Shown here in pieces: positions 1 through 9,368 of a stretch of DNA of 64,000 nucleotides. This DNA comes from Flavobacterium sp. TAB 87. Lineage in GTDB: Bacteria; Bacteroidota; Bacteroidia; Flavobacteriales; Flavobacteriaceae. The stretch is from NCBI RefSeq assembly GCF_001529295.1, contig NZ_LLWK01000035.1, positions 1 to 64,000 on the forward strand, written 5' to 3'. Positions within the stretch are counted from its first letter, which is position 1. Every line of letters begins with the position of its first letter. Under the pieces are notes generated by a model, which was not told the DNA's origin, ran no database searches, and was given only the letters and a program-made list of their open reading frames with translations. Position numbers and translations under genes: made by a program.

Positions 1-313
1 AGTTTTGAACCTATTTTTTAATAAAAAAATAGTCAACCTAGACTAGGACAAGACAGTAGAGTCACGAATCCAACGCAATTTTATAACCAAAAAATGTATA
101 AAATTGTAGTATAAAAATAGCTTGCAAAAGACTCAATTAAGATCATAGAATGGAGATTTAAATACTAAAATCAACTCTAAACCAAAATAAATCGTAGCTT
201 TATTTTTTAAATGTAGAAAAGCCTAAAGTTAATCAAATTGCTTTCTTATTTGGAAACATAAGGATAACTTTAATCGAAAAGAAATTACGTTAGAAACTTA
301 TTCCGTTAAAAAT
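1..313. other. Intergenic DNA with no recognisable gene
   Basis: About 310 AT-rich bases at the window edge. Stops interrupt every frame at short intervals and no tRNA-like fold was seen. A short A/T hairpin lies near positions 15-30. The promoter of the following acetyltransferase gene presumably lies at the right end, but no exact TAnnTTTG element stands out. Confidence 0.5.
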
Positions 314-826
314 ATGATAATAACAAATAGTACTTTAAATGATATCCCAGAAATCTTTAGGTTATACAAATTAGCAACTGAATTTCAGAAAATAAAATTT
401 CCGGACAATCAATGGCCTGAATTTAGTGAAAAATTAATTACTTCCGAAATTCGTGAGAAAAGACAATTTAAAATAATAATCGAAAACAAAATAGCTTGTG
501 TTTGGGCTATAACATTTAACGATGCGCAAATATGGGAAGATAAAGAAAATAATTCTTCTATCTATATTCATAGAATAGCCACAAATCCTGAGTTTAGAGG
601 ACAAAACTTCGTACAAAAAATTGTTGAATGGGCTAAAGATCTTGCAGTAGAACAAAAAAAGGAATGTATTAGATTGGATACCTGCGGAAAAAATAATGTG
701 CTAATCAATCATTATAAAAAATGTGGTTTTAATTTTATCGGTATGAATAAATTAGAAAATACATCTGATTTGCCAATACATTACCATAATGCGGACGTAT
801 GTTTATTTGAAATAAAATTAAACTAA
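314..826 (+). CDS. GNAT family N-acetyltransferase
   Basis: The 170-residue product has the layout of a GNAT acyl-CoA-dependent N-acetyltransferase. The strand before the cofactor site reads IYIHRIATNP (residues 83-92). It is followed by a pyrophosphate-loop-like RGQNF (95-99) and a long helix. The C-terminal half has the usual NHYKKCGF stretch (132-139), where the last helix leads into the final strand. The loop lacks the second glycine of the RGxGxG/A consensus, so cofactor binding may be altered. The substrate cannot be told from sequence. The gene stands alone, with decayed genes downstream. The ATG start fits the family, since the first strand (MIITNST) follows directly. Confidence 0.8.
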   Translation: MIITNSTLNDIPEIFRLYKLATEFQKIKFPDNQWPEFSEKLITSEIREKRQFKIIIENKIACVWAITFNDAQIWEDKENNSSIYIHRIATNPEFRGQNFVQKIVEWAKDLAVEQKKECIRLDTCGKNNVLINHYKKCGFNFIGMNKLENTSDLPIHYHNADVCLFEIKLN

Positions 827-943
827 TTGCGTAAAAGAGTAATATGGAGATAGAGAAATGATTTAGTGCTACGGACAAAAATCATTTTATGATTGGGCAT
901 AAGAAGATACGGAAACACTTGAACAAATTTAATTAAAAAAAGA

Positions 944-1543
944 ATGAAAAGACAAGTTTTATTGATCTGCATATTTATAAGTTCATTTGGATATGGTCAA
1001 AATAAAAAAGTAACAAAATGGTATTCTAACGCTGAGATTGATGTCATTATTCATAATAAAACAAAATACAGTTACAGCTATTTCGGTACTGATAATACAA
1101 AACATATAATTTGGGATGAAGATTTAAACGTTAAAAAACCAGCAATAGGATTAACATATTCCTATAATTATATGCTATTTAAAAAACTAAGTATAGGGCT
1201 AATTAGCGGTTATAAAAAGTATAACCAACCTGATTTTTCGATGGCAGAAATAGGAGGAGTAGTAAAATTCTTTTTTGTAGACACAGACAATGTGTTTGTA
1301 TATTGTTCCCTAACAAATGAGATTAGTTTAAATAAAGAACAATTTTAAAGTGGTACAAATGCAAGACTTGGGATTGGAGTTCCAGTTATTAAACGGAATA
1401 AGTTTAATGTAGCAATTAATTTATTTACAGAGCAGCAATTTTTGAGACTCGAAGGAGCTGATCCTATACTTAATTACCAACAAGAAAAATCTGGAGATTT
1501 AATTTTTAAGTCCTATGGTATCAGTACCGGTATTAAATTTTAA
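944..1543 (+). pseudogene. Outer-membrane beta-barrel-like protein interrupted by an in-frame TAA
   Basis: The frame opens with a signal peptide (MKRQVLLICIFISSFGYGQ) and runs for 134 codons to a TAA at 1346-1348. The same frame then continues without another stop for 64 codons to a TAA at 1541-1543. The downstream part reads like the rest of the same protein. It has alternating polar/hydrophobic strands (RLGIGVPV, FNVAINLF) and ends YGISTGIKF, with the terminal Phe typical of outer-membrane barrels. The context suits an AAA lysine codon changed to TAA. The intact protein would have had 199 residues. The gene is therefore probably inactivated by one nonsense substitution. A sequencing error at that base is the alternative. 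No specific family is recognised. Confidence 0.7.
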
Positions 1544-2430
1544 TTACCGCACTTCCAATTTTTTTTAGCAGTACTTTCTCTTTCAAATACACGAGCACGA
1601 CTACTTTAATCAAGAGAATACAAACAAATAATTGCTTCAAACAATTAGTATGAAATCGCTGTATGTTTTGATTAGTACCTTTCTTGCAAAAGTCAGTTAT
1701 TTGGAAAGTGACATATCAGGCAAGATATAAAACTTTATAGATAAGCTGAATTCAATAAAAAAATTGATTGTCAGTCAAGTATTGATAGTTTCAAAATAGA
1801 AGCTATATATTTTTTTAAAATGACAATACTTCTTGTTTGGAAGTTTATAGGAAGAGAACAATCAAAGATAAAATCATAAAAAAATCCTTTTCAAAAAATA
1901 AAATAGTAGTGAAATAGATTAATTACTTTGCTGTGATTACTACGAAGTTGTCTGCTATATTTTTAATCGGTTTAAAACAAATTATATTGTCGATGTAGAG
2001 CAAAAAAAGTGTAGTACTATTAAGATATATCTAGTTTAATTTCTGTGAATTTGTGTGATCGGGTTAGTAGTACACAGGTCTAGAATTTAGATCTAAAAAA
2101 AAATGGGAACAATGTACAAACTTTAAATGATTGAAATATATCTAGCGCATTGCAGAAGTAAACAAACCATCTGTGATTATTCATTTAGGTAGAAATTTTA
2201 AATAAAATGCGTCCTACTGATAATGCGGCATATTATTAAACATTGTTCAAGATGAGATGTAAACACAAAATTAAGTTGAAAAAATTATAGATTCGGTTAC
2301 AAGCAAATTCATTAAGAATTAGACCATTTTTAAAAAATTTTTCAACTAAACTTCTTATAGATCAAAAGGTTAAAAAGATTTTACACAAATTTTAGAATTT
2401 ACCGAACTTATCTGTAATATAAAACATAAA
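1544..2430. other. Gene-free, probably decayed region
   Basis: Almost 900 bases between two broken genes carry no open frame that looks like protein on either strand. Composition is AT-rich and not repetitive. A few short stretches read like protein remnants, but none could be joined into a recognisable family. The likeliest explanation is advanced decay of accessory genes. No tRNA, terminator or mobile-element ends were seen. Confidence 0.5.
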
Positions 2431-3505
2431 ATGATAAATTCTTTCCTAAAAGAAATTTATTCGCTCTTGTTACAACTTCTGTTTTATTTTTTATGGCTAG
2501 AACGCTGCTGCTTTGGTTTACATATATAGAAGAAAGAGCGACCTATAGCAACGAACAGGTTTATAATGCTACTGAAAGATATGATTATCAACAAGGAATT
2601 TCTACTTCGGTAGGCTATCCAATCAAACTACTTTCAAAGCTCAACTTTGATGTTGCTGTAAAAGGACATCACAATCCTTCAATTCATTTACAAACTAATA
2701 AAGTGTTTTCAATTGTTTGGGGTTTTGGCGATACGACTTTCAAATCTTCACTCGCTGGCAGAATTGCAGTACCAGATAACGTACTGCTATATTGGTCTTC
2801 ATATGTAGAAAATAAATAGTACGAGTTAAATACAAAATTAGATAAAAGGAAGATGTCTGGTTTTTTTTAAAAATGGCTTTAGAAGAGATGTAAAAGAAAA
2901 ATTGACTGATGCCGAATTGATCCAAGGGAATTATAATGAATTGATTGCTGGTATTGCGCCAAGTGGTGCTGTTGTCTTATGGATTTCGGGCGTTAATGAC
3001 ACCAAGGAAATAGAAATTTATAAAGCTGATGAAATTAGTCCTGACCTAATTAAAGATTACGATATTGTAGAAAAAGATCAAAGAACAAAAGTTTTAAATG
3101 ATACTTGCATTTGCGAAGACAGACCTCAATTTAGGAAAACAGTAAACAACTGTAAAGCTATTCTATTCGGCATTTGGACAAACAAATACTATCAAAAATT
3201 CAACTAAAAAATGACTATTACTAATTTAGGACAAACAAAAAGCAACGCTAAATTATTGTTTTTTTAATGGAAAAAGTCAAGTCTTACACAATGAAGATGT
3301 TGTCAACTTAAAGTATGGGAAGCAGGAATTGCCAAATCTTATAAAATTTACCTTTGTAAAAGATCAAAAGAACTATAACTTTTTTATAGAATTTGGTGAA
3401 GATGAAATATACCACCATTTCGAAAAATTGATACAAAATAATCGTGGTGAACCAATTTCTATCGTGGTGAATAGTATTCCGGATTTGAAACAAATGAAGG
3501 TCTAA
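2431..3505 (+). pseudogene. DUF2931-like protein, broken by frameshifts and stops
   Basis: Several adjacent fragments join into one protein of about 350 residues. The N-terminus is a hydrophobic segment (FALVTTSVLFFMARTLLLWF) near 2463-2522, and its likely ATG at 2431 is one base out of frame. The frame from 2493 ends at a TAG (2817-2819), but the same frame continues YELNTKLDKRKM. It then shifts by one base in the T8 run near 2862-2869 into FKNGFRRDVKEKLTD and the conserved stretch IAGIAPSGAVVLWISG. A TAA follows at 3205-3207, then a second shift in the T7 run near 3259-3265. The tail, including LPNLIKFTF and IEFGEDEIYHHFEKL, ends at 3505. The APxGxVVxW core and the order of parts match my recollection of DUF2931, a Bacteroidetes family of unknown function. 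With at least four lesions it is not functional. Confidence 0.65.
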
Positions 3506-3818
3506 TTACCAACAAAAGATAAAAAAATCAATTTTGAAAAATTAAAAAAAGTTAGTCTTTGCTTTTTAAAGTTTTGAACTGATTAAAATTTAAATTCTGT
3601 ACAACTCATAGTATCAAAAAAAAATAACTATTAGAAGATTTTTTAAAATTCAAAAATTAACTTAAAGATCAATTCAGTTTTGATCAAACAGGTACCACAA
3701 AAATCTGAAATACCATTAAAAAAACAGATTTGCTTAAAAAATTCTTTATTCTAAAGTCTTTTTAATTCGTACATTAGTAGTTGAAGGTGGTTATAATCCA
3801 TCTCTAAATGACTTTAAA
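3506..3818. other. Intergenic region upstream of the oxidase gene
   Basis: About 310 bases between the DUF2931 remnant and the GMC oxidoreductase. The first part may still hold decayed coding sequence, since the frame reads TKDKKINFEKLKKV after the last stop. The frame of the oxidase is open upstream from 3738 without an ATG. No exact promoter element was identified. Confidence 0.4.
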
Positions 3819-5456
3819 TTGAATACGTATTTTAAAAAATATACTGTGGAACGACGAACTTTTATAAAAATAACATCAGCTTCAAGCGCTGGTATGGTTG
3901 CAGCTAGTGCTTTCGGAATTAATTTAGAACTAAATCATAGCGAAGAAACTATTGAGAATTTAGTGATTGGTTCTGGCTATGGAGGAGCCGTTGCAGCTTT
4001 GCGACTTACCCAAGCTGGTAAAAAGGTTGTGATGCTAGAAATGGGTTTAGACTGGGAAAAAGAAAACGGAAAATATAAACCGTTCTCAGACCTAATAACT
4101 CCAAAAAATAATTCTACTTGGTTGAAGAAATCTTCTCAAGCGCCAATGATGAATATTGCAATGTTCAATAAAAAATTTACTGGCGTTCTCGACCGCATGG
4201 ATTTTGAGAATATAAAGGTATATGCTGGTCGAGGGGTTGGCGGTGGATCTTTGGTGAATGGAGGAATGGCAGTGCAACCAAAGAAGGAATACTTTCAGAA
4301 AATGTTTCCAGAATTGAATGTCGATGAATTTTGGAATACTTATTTTCCTTTAGCTCAAAAAGAGCTTGAAGTCAATGAAATATCAAACGATTATTATAAT
4401 GAATCACCCTACTACAAGTTCGCCAGAGTAGGAGAAAGTGAAGCGCATCATGCAGGATTCAAAACGGTCAGAGTACCAAATGTCTACTCTTTTGATTACA
4501 TGAAAAAAGAGGAAGCGGGAGAAGTTCCTAAATCAGCTTTAGCAAAAGAAGTTATTTATGGTAATAATCATGGCAAGCAAAGTCTTGAAAAAACATATCT
4601 AAAAAAAGCGCTAAAAACGGGGCTGTTAAGTATTCAAGACCTGCATCGAGTAGATTATTTTAAACAAACAGAAAAAGGATATACTGTTTTTGTAGACATT
4701 ATTGATACAGAAGGCTTAGTAGTTGCAAAGAAAACGATAAACTGTAAAAAGCTATTTTTAAATGCAGGAAGTTTAGGTACAACTAAGCTCTTGTTAACAG
4801 CTATGCATAAAGGAAAAATGACCAATTTTGACAAAACAGTGGGAGGCAATTGGGGAAATAATGGTAATGTGATGACGGGTCGAAATATGGTAAACACGCT
4901 TTTTAATCGTGTAGAGGATGAAGCGACGGAAGAAAATCACAGTACCGGTACAGGCTCGAAACAGTCGACTATTCCCGTTTCCGGAATTGATAATTGGAAT
5001 GATGAGAAGCATGCTTTCTTTGCCGAAATATCACCCTTACCAATGGGTATGGAAGTGTACACTGCGTTATATTTAGTCATCAATAAAGTTCCTGTTCCCG
5101 GAAGTATCTCGTACGACCCAGCTATTGGAGATATTAAAATTAACTGGGAAAAGAAAAACTTTAAACATACTGTTGATAACGCCAAGTATTTTATAAAAAA
5201 AATGAATAAGGCCAACGGCGGAACTCCTGCAGGATTATTATGGGGAAAAGGGTATGGACCCGACATTTGTTATCATCCGTTGGGTGGTGCAGTAATAGGC
5301 AAGACAACTGACCTTTTCGGAAGGGTAAAAGGATACGAAAATCTATACATAACCGATGGTGCACTCGTTCCTGCAAGCATTGGAGTTAATCCGTTTTTAA
5401 CGATAACGGCCATCGCAGAATATTGTATGGAAGAAATTCTTAAAAAAGATTTTTAA
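3819..5456 (+). CDS. Cholesterol-oxidase-type GMC flavoprotein oxidoreductase, Tat-exported
   Basis: This 545-residue protein closely follows the class I (non-covalent FAD) cholesterol oxidases of Streptomyces and Brevibacterium. Those enzymes oxidise 3-beta-hydroxysterols with O2 and isomerise the product to the 4-en-3-one. The N-terminus carries a twin-arginine-like signal (ERRTFIK, residues 11-17, then a small hydrophobic stretch). The FAD loop GSGYGG is at 51-56, and the RGVGGGSLVNGG block that packs on FAD is at 138-149. The three catalytic residues known from Streptomyces (Glu361, His447, Asn485) are conserved as Glu403 in FAEISP, His486 in YHPLGG and Asn524 in GVNPF. The TTG at 3819 is the likely start because the next ATG lies inside the signal. 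The stop is 2 bp before the next gene, so the two are co-transcribed. The real substrate may be another sterol or a bulky alcohol. Confidence 0.85.
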   Translation: MNTYFKKYTVERRTFIKITSASSAGMVAASAFGINLELNHSEETIENLVIGSGYGGAVAALRLTQAGKKVVMLEMGLDWEKENGKYKPFSDLITPKNNSTWLKKSSQAPMMNIAMFNKKFTGVLDRMDFENIKVYAGRGVGGGSLVNGGMAVQPKKEYFQKMFPELNVDEFWNTYFPLAQKELEVNEISNDYYNESPYYKFARVGESEAHHAGFKTVRVPNVYSFDYMKKEEAGEVPKSALAKEVIYGNNHGKQSLEKTYLKKALKTGLLSIQDLHRVDYFKQTEKGYTVFVDIIDTEGLVVAKKTINCKKLFLNAGSLGTTKLLLTAMHKGKMTNFDKTVGGNWGNNGNVMTGRNMVNTLFNRVEDEATEENHSTGTGSKQSTIPVSGIDNWNDEKHAFFAEISPLPMGMEVYTALYLVINKVPVPGSISYDPAIGDIKINWEKKNFKHTVDNAKYFIKKMNKANGGTPAGLLWGKGYGPDICYHPLGGAVIGKTTDLFGRVKGYENLYITDGALVPASIGVNPFLTITAIAEYCMEEILKKDF

Positions 5457-5458
5457 TC

Positions 5459-7210
5459 ATGAAAATACTCATCAAAAATGGTCTGCTTTTTTCTGGAGAT
5501 AACGATCAAAAAGCTATCGTACAAGATATACTAATTGACGCCAATGGTCTTATACAAGAAATAGGTACAAACATTTTATATGAGGATGAAAATGTAGAAA
5601 TAATTGATGCCAAAGGAAAATGGATTGTTCCCGGGTTTGTAGATTCGCACACGCATTACGACGCCGAAATTCTTGCCTCTCCTGGACTCAAAGAATCGGC
5701 ACGACATGGAGTTACCACAATAATTTTAGGCAGTTGCTCTGTTTCTGCTGTATTTAATAGCCCCGAAGATACCGCCGATTCATTTACAAGAGTCGAAGCA
5801 ATTCCAAGAGAAGTCATGTTGCCTTTGTTAGAAAAAGAAAAAACATGGAATACGCCAAAACAATGGAAAGCATATATTAATACCCTACCATTAGGAATCA
5901 ATGTCGCTTCATTCATCGGTCATTCTGATATTCGGATGAAAGCAATGGGAATCAAACGCTCTTTGCTTGACAACGTATCGGCTACAAAAAAAGAAGAGCA
6001 GGAAATGCTTCAGCTGTTAACAGCTGCTTTGGACGAAGGGTTTATCGGATTATCGACTATGGATAATCCTTGGGATAAAATGGATGGTGATCGGTACTGG
6101 TCGCATAAAACGCCTTCCTTCTACTCGTCTTGGAAAGAACGTAAAAGTTTAGTCGAACTACTTCGAGAGAGAGATGCTATTCTTCAAGGTGCGCCCAATT
6201 TGGTTACTCGAGTAAACGCTTTTAATTACATGTTAGCAAGTACTGGTATTTTTAGAAAACCACTAAAAACGACCATGATTGCAATGATGGATTTAATTGG
6301 TGATCGTTATATTTATCCTTTAATTGCATTCGCTTCAAGAAGTATAAATCTTTTAGGAAATGCAAATTTCAGGATGCAGTCTCCCCCTTGTCCGTTTACG
6401 GTTTATTATGACGGAGTCGATTCTGTTATGTTTGAAGAATTTCCAAGTGGAGAAGCACTTCGTCATCTTGCAAAAGAACTAGATAAAAGAAATCTTCTGA
6501 TTACAGATCCTAAATTTAGAGATAATTTTAAAAAAGAAATAAAGAAAAAATTTGCGCCAAAAGTATGGCACAAAGATTTAAGTAAAGCAGTTATTATCGA
6601 TTGTCCAGATAAAAGTTTAATTGGTAAAAACTTTTACGAAATGGCAAAAGAGAGAAACAGTCATCCTGTCGATGTATTTTTAGGCACTATTATTACCTAT
6701 GATAAAAAAATAAGATGGACAACAACTATTGCAAATGACCAAAAAGAAAAGTACAAGGACCTTTATAATTTTCCGTACAATTTAATCAGTTTTTCAGATG
6801 CTGTTGCACATCTTAATAACATGGCTTTTTACAATTTTCCTTTAAAAATGATACAAACAGTTCAGGATTCCATCGATAATGGAAATCCTATTATGAGTAT
6901 GGAAAAATGCATTTGGAGACTTACCAAAGAGCAAGGAGATTGGTTTAATTTAGATTGTGGTCATATAACTATAGGCAAAATCGCTGATTTAGTACTTTTA
7001 AATCCTGAAAATTTGAACAACGTAACCGAAAACGTTGAACTTGAACCTATAATAGAATTCGGAAACTATGCCCGATTAGTCAATAGAAATGAAGGAGTAA
7101 TTGCACGAGTTTTGGTTGGAGGAAAGACAATCTTTAAAAATGAAAATTTTGTATCAGGTTACGGAAAATCCGTCAAGTATGGAAGGTTTATGGAAAAAAC
7201 AAACGTGTAA
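5459..7210 (+). CDS. Amidohydrolase of the N-acyl-D-amino-acid deacylase type
   Basis: The 583-residue protein belongs to the amidohydrolase superfamily, D-aminoacylase branch, which hydrolyses N-acyl-D-amino acids or related amides at a zinc site. The metal motif HTHYD (His64, His66, Asp68) follows the usual IVPGFVD lead. Cys93 in GSCSV matches the bridging cysteine of D-aminoacylases. GHSDIR (His155) and SDAVAH in the C-terminal third match further ligand and catalytic positions. The last 80 residues form the usual small beta domain (GKIADLVLL). No signal peptide is seen, so it should be cytoplasmic although its partner is exported. It starts 2 bp after the oxidase stop. The substrate is unknown, and the link to a sterol-oxidase-like enzyme is unusual. 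Confidence 0.8.
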   Translation: MKILIKNGLLFSGDNDQKAIVQDILIDANGLIQEIGTNILYEDENVEIIDAKGKWIVPGFVDSHTHYDAEILASPGLKESARHGVTTIILGSCSVSAVFNSPEDTADSFTRVEAIPREVMLPLLEKEKTWNTPKQWKAYINTLPLGINVASFIGHSDIRMKAMGIKRSLLDNVSATKKEEQEMLQLLTAALDEGFIGLSTMDNPWDKMDGDRYWSHKTPSFYSSWKERKSLVELLRERDAILQGAPNLVTRVNAFNYMLASTGIFRKPLKTTMIAMMDLIGDRYIYPLIAFASRSINLLGNANFRMQSPPCPFTVYYDGVDSVMFEEFPSGEALRHLAKELDKRNLLITDPKFRDNFKKEIKKKFAPKVWHKDLSKAVIIDCPDKSLIGKNFYEMAKERNSHPVDVFLGTIITYDKKIRWTTTIANDQKEKYKDLYNFPYNLISFSDAVAHLNNMAFYNFPLKMIQTVQDSIDNGNPIMSMEKCIWRLTKEQGDWFNLDCGHITIGKIADLVLLNPENLNNVTENVELEPIIEFGNYARLVNRNEGVIARVLVGGKTIFKNENFVSGYGKSVKYGRFMEKTNV

Positions 7211-7274
7211 TAGTAGATTATTTTCAGAATAAGATAAAATTATTTCAGCTTCCTTAAATGAAAAAGATACTATA

Positions 7275-7856
7275 ATGGAAGAGCCTACGCCTGAAAAAAT
7301 AAAAAAAGTATTTGATCAAGATTATAGTGCTGATATGAATTTGTGGAATGAATTTGCTAAATCTGTGACCACTCGCCTATTTGCCAAAAATGAAATTAGT
7401 AAAGAATATAATAAAACAGAAAACTACATCAATATAGTAGTTAGTGGTTCTGCAGCACATTTTGTTTTGGCAGACGATAAAGACATTTGTATTAATTTAT
7501 ATTATGAAAATCAGATTTTTAGCGATTATTTATCCTTCTTGACACAATCTCCAACAGTTATAAAAACGGAGAGTTTAGAGAAGACGATCATTTGGTCTAT
7601 CAATTATAAAGATTTAAACGCTTTGTATGTAAGATCTGCGAAAGGACTTTTGGGTGGTAAAGCAATATCAGATGCTATGTTCATTCGCAAACAATCAGAG
7701 CAAATTAATCTATTAGCTCTTTCTCCTACAGAAAGATATCTCAAACTCATTAAAGAACGCCCCGAAATTTTTCAACGAACTTCCCTAAAAATAATTGCTT
7801 CATATCTTGGTGTCACTGCCGAAAGTTTAAGCAGAATTAGAAAAAAAATAGTTTAA
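7275..7856 (+). CDS. Crp/Fnr-like transcriptional regulator
   Basis: The 193-residue protein has the two-part layout of small Bacteroidetes Crp-type regulators. An N-terminal cyclic-nucleotide-binding-like barrel (about residues 25-120) lacks the canonical phosphate-binding RxA motif. A C-terminal winged helix follows after SPTERYLKLIKERPEIFQR. The recognition helix region is IIASYLGVTAESLSRIRKK (about 173-191). It lies 64 bp after the deacylase gene on the same strand, so it may be co-transcribed with the oxidase-deacylase pair and control it. No operator could be identified. The effector is unknown, and binding of cAMP is unlikely. Confidence 0.75.
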   Translation: MEEPTPEKIKKVFDQDYSADMNLWNEFAKSVTTRLFAKNEISKEYNKTENYINIVVSGSAAHFVLADDKDICINLYYENQIFSDYLSFLTQSPTVIKTESLEKTIIWSINYKDLNALYVRSAKGLLGGKAISDAMFIRKQSEQINLLALSPTERYLKLIKERPEIFQRTSLKIIASYLGVTAESLSRIRKKIV

Positions 7857-7935
7857 ATTTTCATTTCTTACCCAAAGTCAATTTTTTAAACAAATTAGAT
7901 CTTTAATTTTGAATCATAATTAAAACCAATCCTTT

Positions 7936-8610
7936 ATGAAAACCAAGATTAATTATTTAGCAATTGTAGTTTTTTATAGCATCGCAATCGCACTTCGTTA
8001 TGTAACTAACAAAACGACAGTATTAGATAATCTAAGCTCCGAATTTTTAAAAGTAATTTTACAAGGAATTGGTCCTGCGATTGGTGCAGTAATTTCATTT
8101 TTAATCTTTAAAATAAAACCAACACCTTCTCTTAAAGGAAATTATAAAAATCTTTTAATTCCACTTCTTTTGTATTGGATCTTTCCGATTGTTTTGATCT
8201 TGGGAACCGAGTACTACACCAGCGGAACATTCTCATTTGTTGCCGTTACAGCAATACTAGTTTATGGATTATTAGAAGAGATGGGCTGGCGTGGTTTTTT
8301 ACAGCAAGAACTAAAGTCACTACCAGCAATTGCAAACGTTTTGATTGTTGCAACACTGTGGTTTATTTGGCATCTAAACTTTAACCTAACGACTTCTAAT
8401 ATATTGTTTTTCGGAATTTTGATCCTCGCAAGTTGGGGAATAGGAGCGGTAGCCGATCGCACGCACTCTCTGCTTGCGGTCTCAGCGTTTCATTCTTTAA
8501 ATAACTTTTTTCCAGAAATGAGCCAAATAAAAATTATCATTTTAATACTTTTAGTATCAGTTTGGATACTTTCTCTTATAATTAAAAAACGAAAACAAAA
8601 CAGACTCTAA
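7936..8610 (+). CDS. CPBP family intramembrane glutamic endopeptidase
   Basis: The 224-residue protein has about seven to eight hydrophobic segments and the signature motifs of the CPBP/Abi (Rce1-like) intramembrane protease family. These are EEMGWRG in the middle (first catalytic Glu pair plus Arg), WFIWHLNF (His) and HSLNN near the C-terminus. In bacteria these proteins process membrane or bacteriocin-like peptides, and many are uncharacterised. The gene has its own start 79 bp after the Crp-like regulator. The substrate cannot be inferred. Confidence 0.8.
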   Translation: MKTKINYLAIVVFYSIAIALRYVTNKTTVLDNLSSEFLKVILQGIGPAIGAVISFLIFKIKPTPSLKGNYKNLLIPLLLYWIFPIVLILGTEYYTSGTFSFVAVTAILVYGLLEEMGWRGFLQQELKSLPAIANVLIVATLWFIWHLNFNLTTSNILFFGILILASWGIGAVADRTHSLLAVSAFHSLNNFFPEMSQIKIIILILLVSVWILSLIIKKRKQNRL

Positions 8611-8766
8611 AATTACTTTAGCACCACTACAGTCGGAGCGCTTCATTTAGACCTTTATATATATTTAATCATTAGTTTTTTGATCTACAGTTATTCCTAT
8701 ACAATTGTAAAGTTATACATATAAAATACGTAAAATTCATATCTTTAAAATTCAAAACACAAACCA

Positions 8767-9315
8767 TTGAAACCACAAGCACTACAGATAGATCAACTAC
8801 TAACCGAGAGATTAATTCTTATTCCGTTTACAACCAAAATATGTGAGAATCTAATGCGTGAAGACTATAGTGATTTAGAAAAACGAAACTTCAAAAAAGG
8901 GAAAAGTTGGCCAGATGCAGACGTATTAGAAACTTTACCTAAAATAATCGCTAATCTAGCTCAAGTAGCATCACCTACAGGATTTGAATCTTGGATAATT
9001 ATAAAAAAAGACAACTTAGAAATAATTGGCGATGCTGGATTTAAAGGATTTAATACTCTATTAAAAAGTGCCGACATTGGTTATGGAATAATAGCGGAAG
9101 AGCGAAAAAAAGGGTTTGCGAGAGAGGCAGCCGAAGCACTTATAAAATGGGCGTTTGCGACAGGAATTGTGAAGGAAATAACCGCCAGTTGTTTAATGGA
9201 GAATCAATTCTCTATTAATTTGCTCCACAAATTAAATTTCTTTACCACAAAAACAGACGATACAATGCTATATTGGTTTTTGCAAAACAAAGAATATCAA
9301 ATTAATAGAACGTAA
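8767..9315 (+). CDS. GNAT family N-acetyltransferase (RimJ/RimL-like)
   Basis: The 182-residue protein opens with LLTERLILIPF, the typical first strand of RimJ/RimL-type acetyltransferases. It later shows DIGYGIIAEERKKGFAREA, the strand plus the acetyl-CoA loop (RKKGFA) and following helix. NQFSINLLHKLNF near the end is the conserved last-helix region. The TTG at 8767 is taken as start because the first internal ATG lies after the conserved first strand. The gene is monocistronic, and the acceptor is unknown. Confidence 0.8.
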   Translation: MKPQALQIDQLLTERLILIPFTTKICENLMREDYSDLEKRNFKKGKSWPDADVLETLPKIIANLAQVASPTGFESWIIIKKDNLEIIGDAGFKGFNTLLKSADIGYGIIAEERKKGFAREAAEALIKWAFATGIVKEITASCLMENQFSINLLHKLNFFTTKTDDTMLYWFLQNKEYQINRT

Positions 9316-9368
9316 TTTTTGTCGTAAAAAAAAGTAGTATCTTACACATCTCTTCTAAAAAAACAGTT

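Noticed and set aside
1544..2430. Mobile element or CRISPR in the gene-free stretch
   Set aside because: No terminal inverted repeats, transposase remnants, or regularly spaced repeats were seen.
4937..5266. 109-codon minus-strand frame inside the oxidase gene
   Set aside because: It is the reverse of a well-conserved GMC region, has no family features and is a shadow frame. Similar shadows elsewhere were left out for the same reason.
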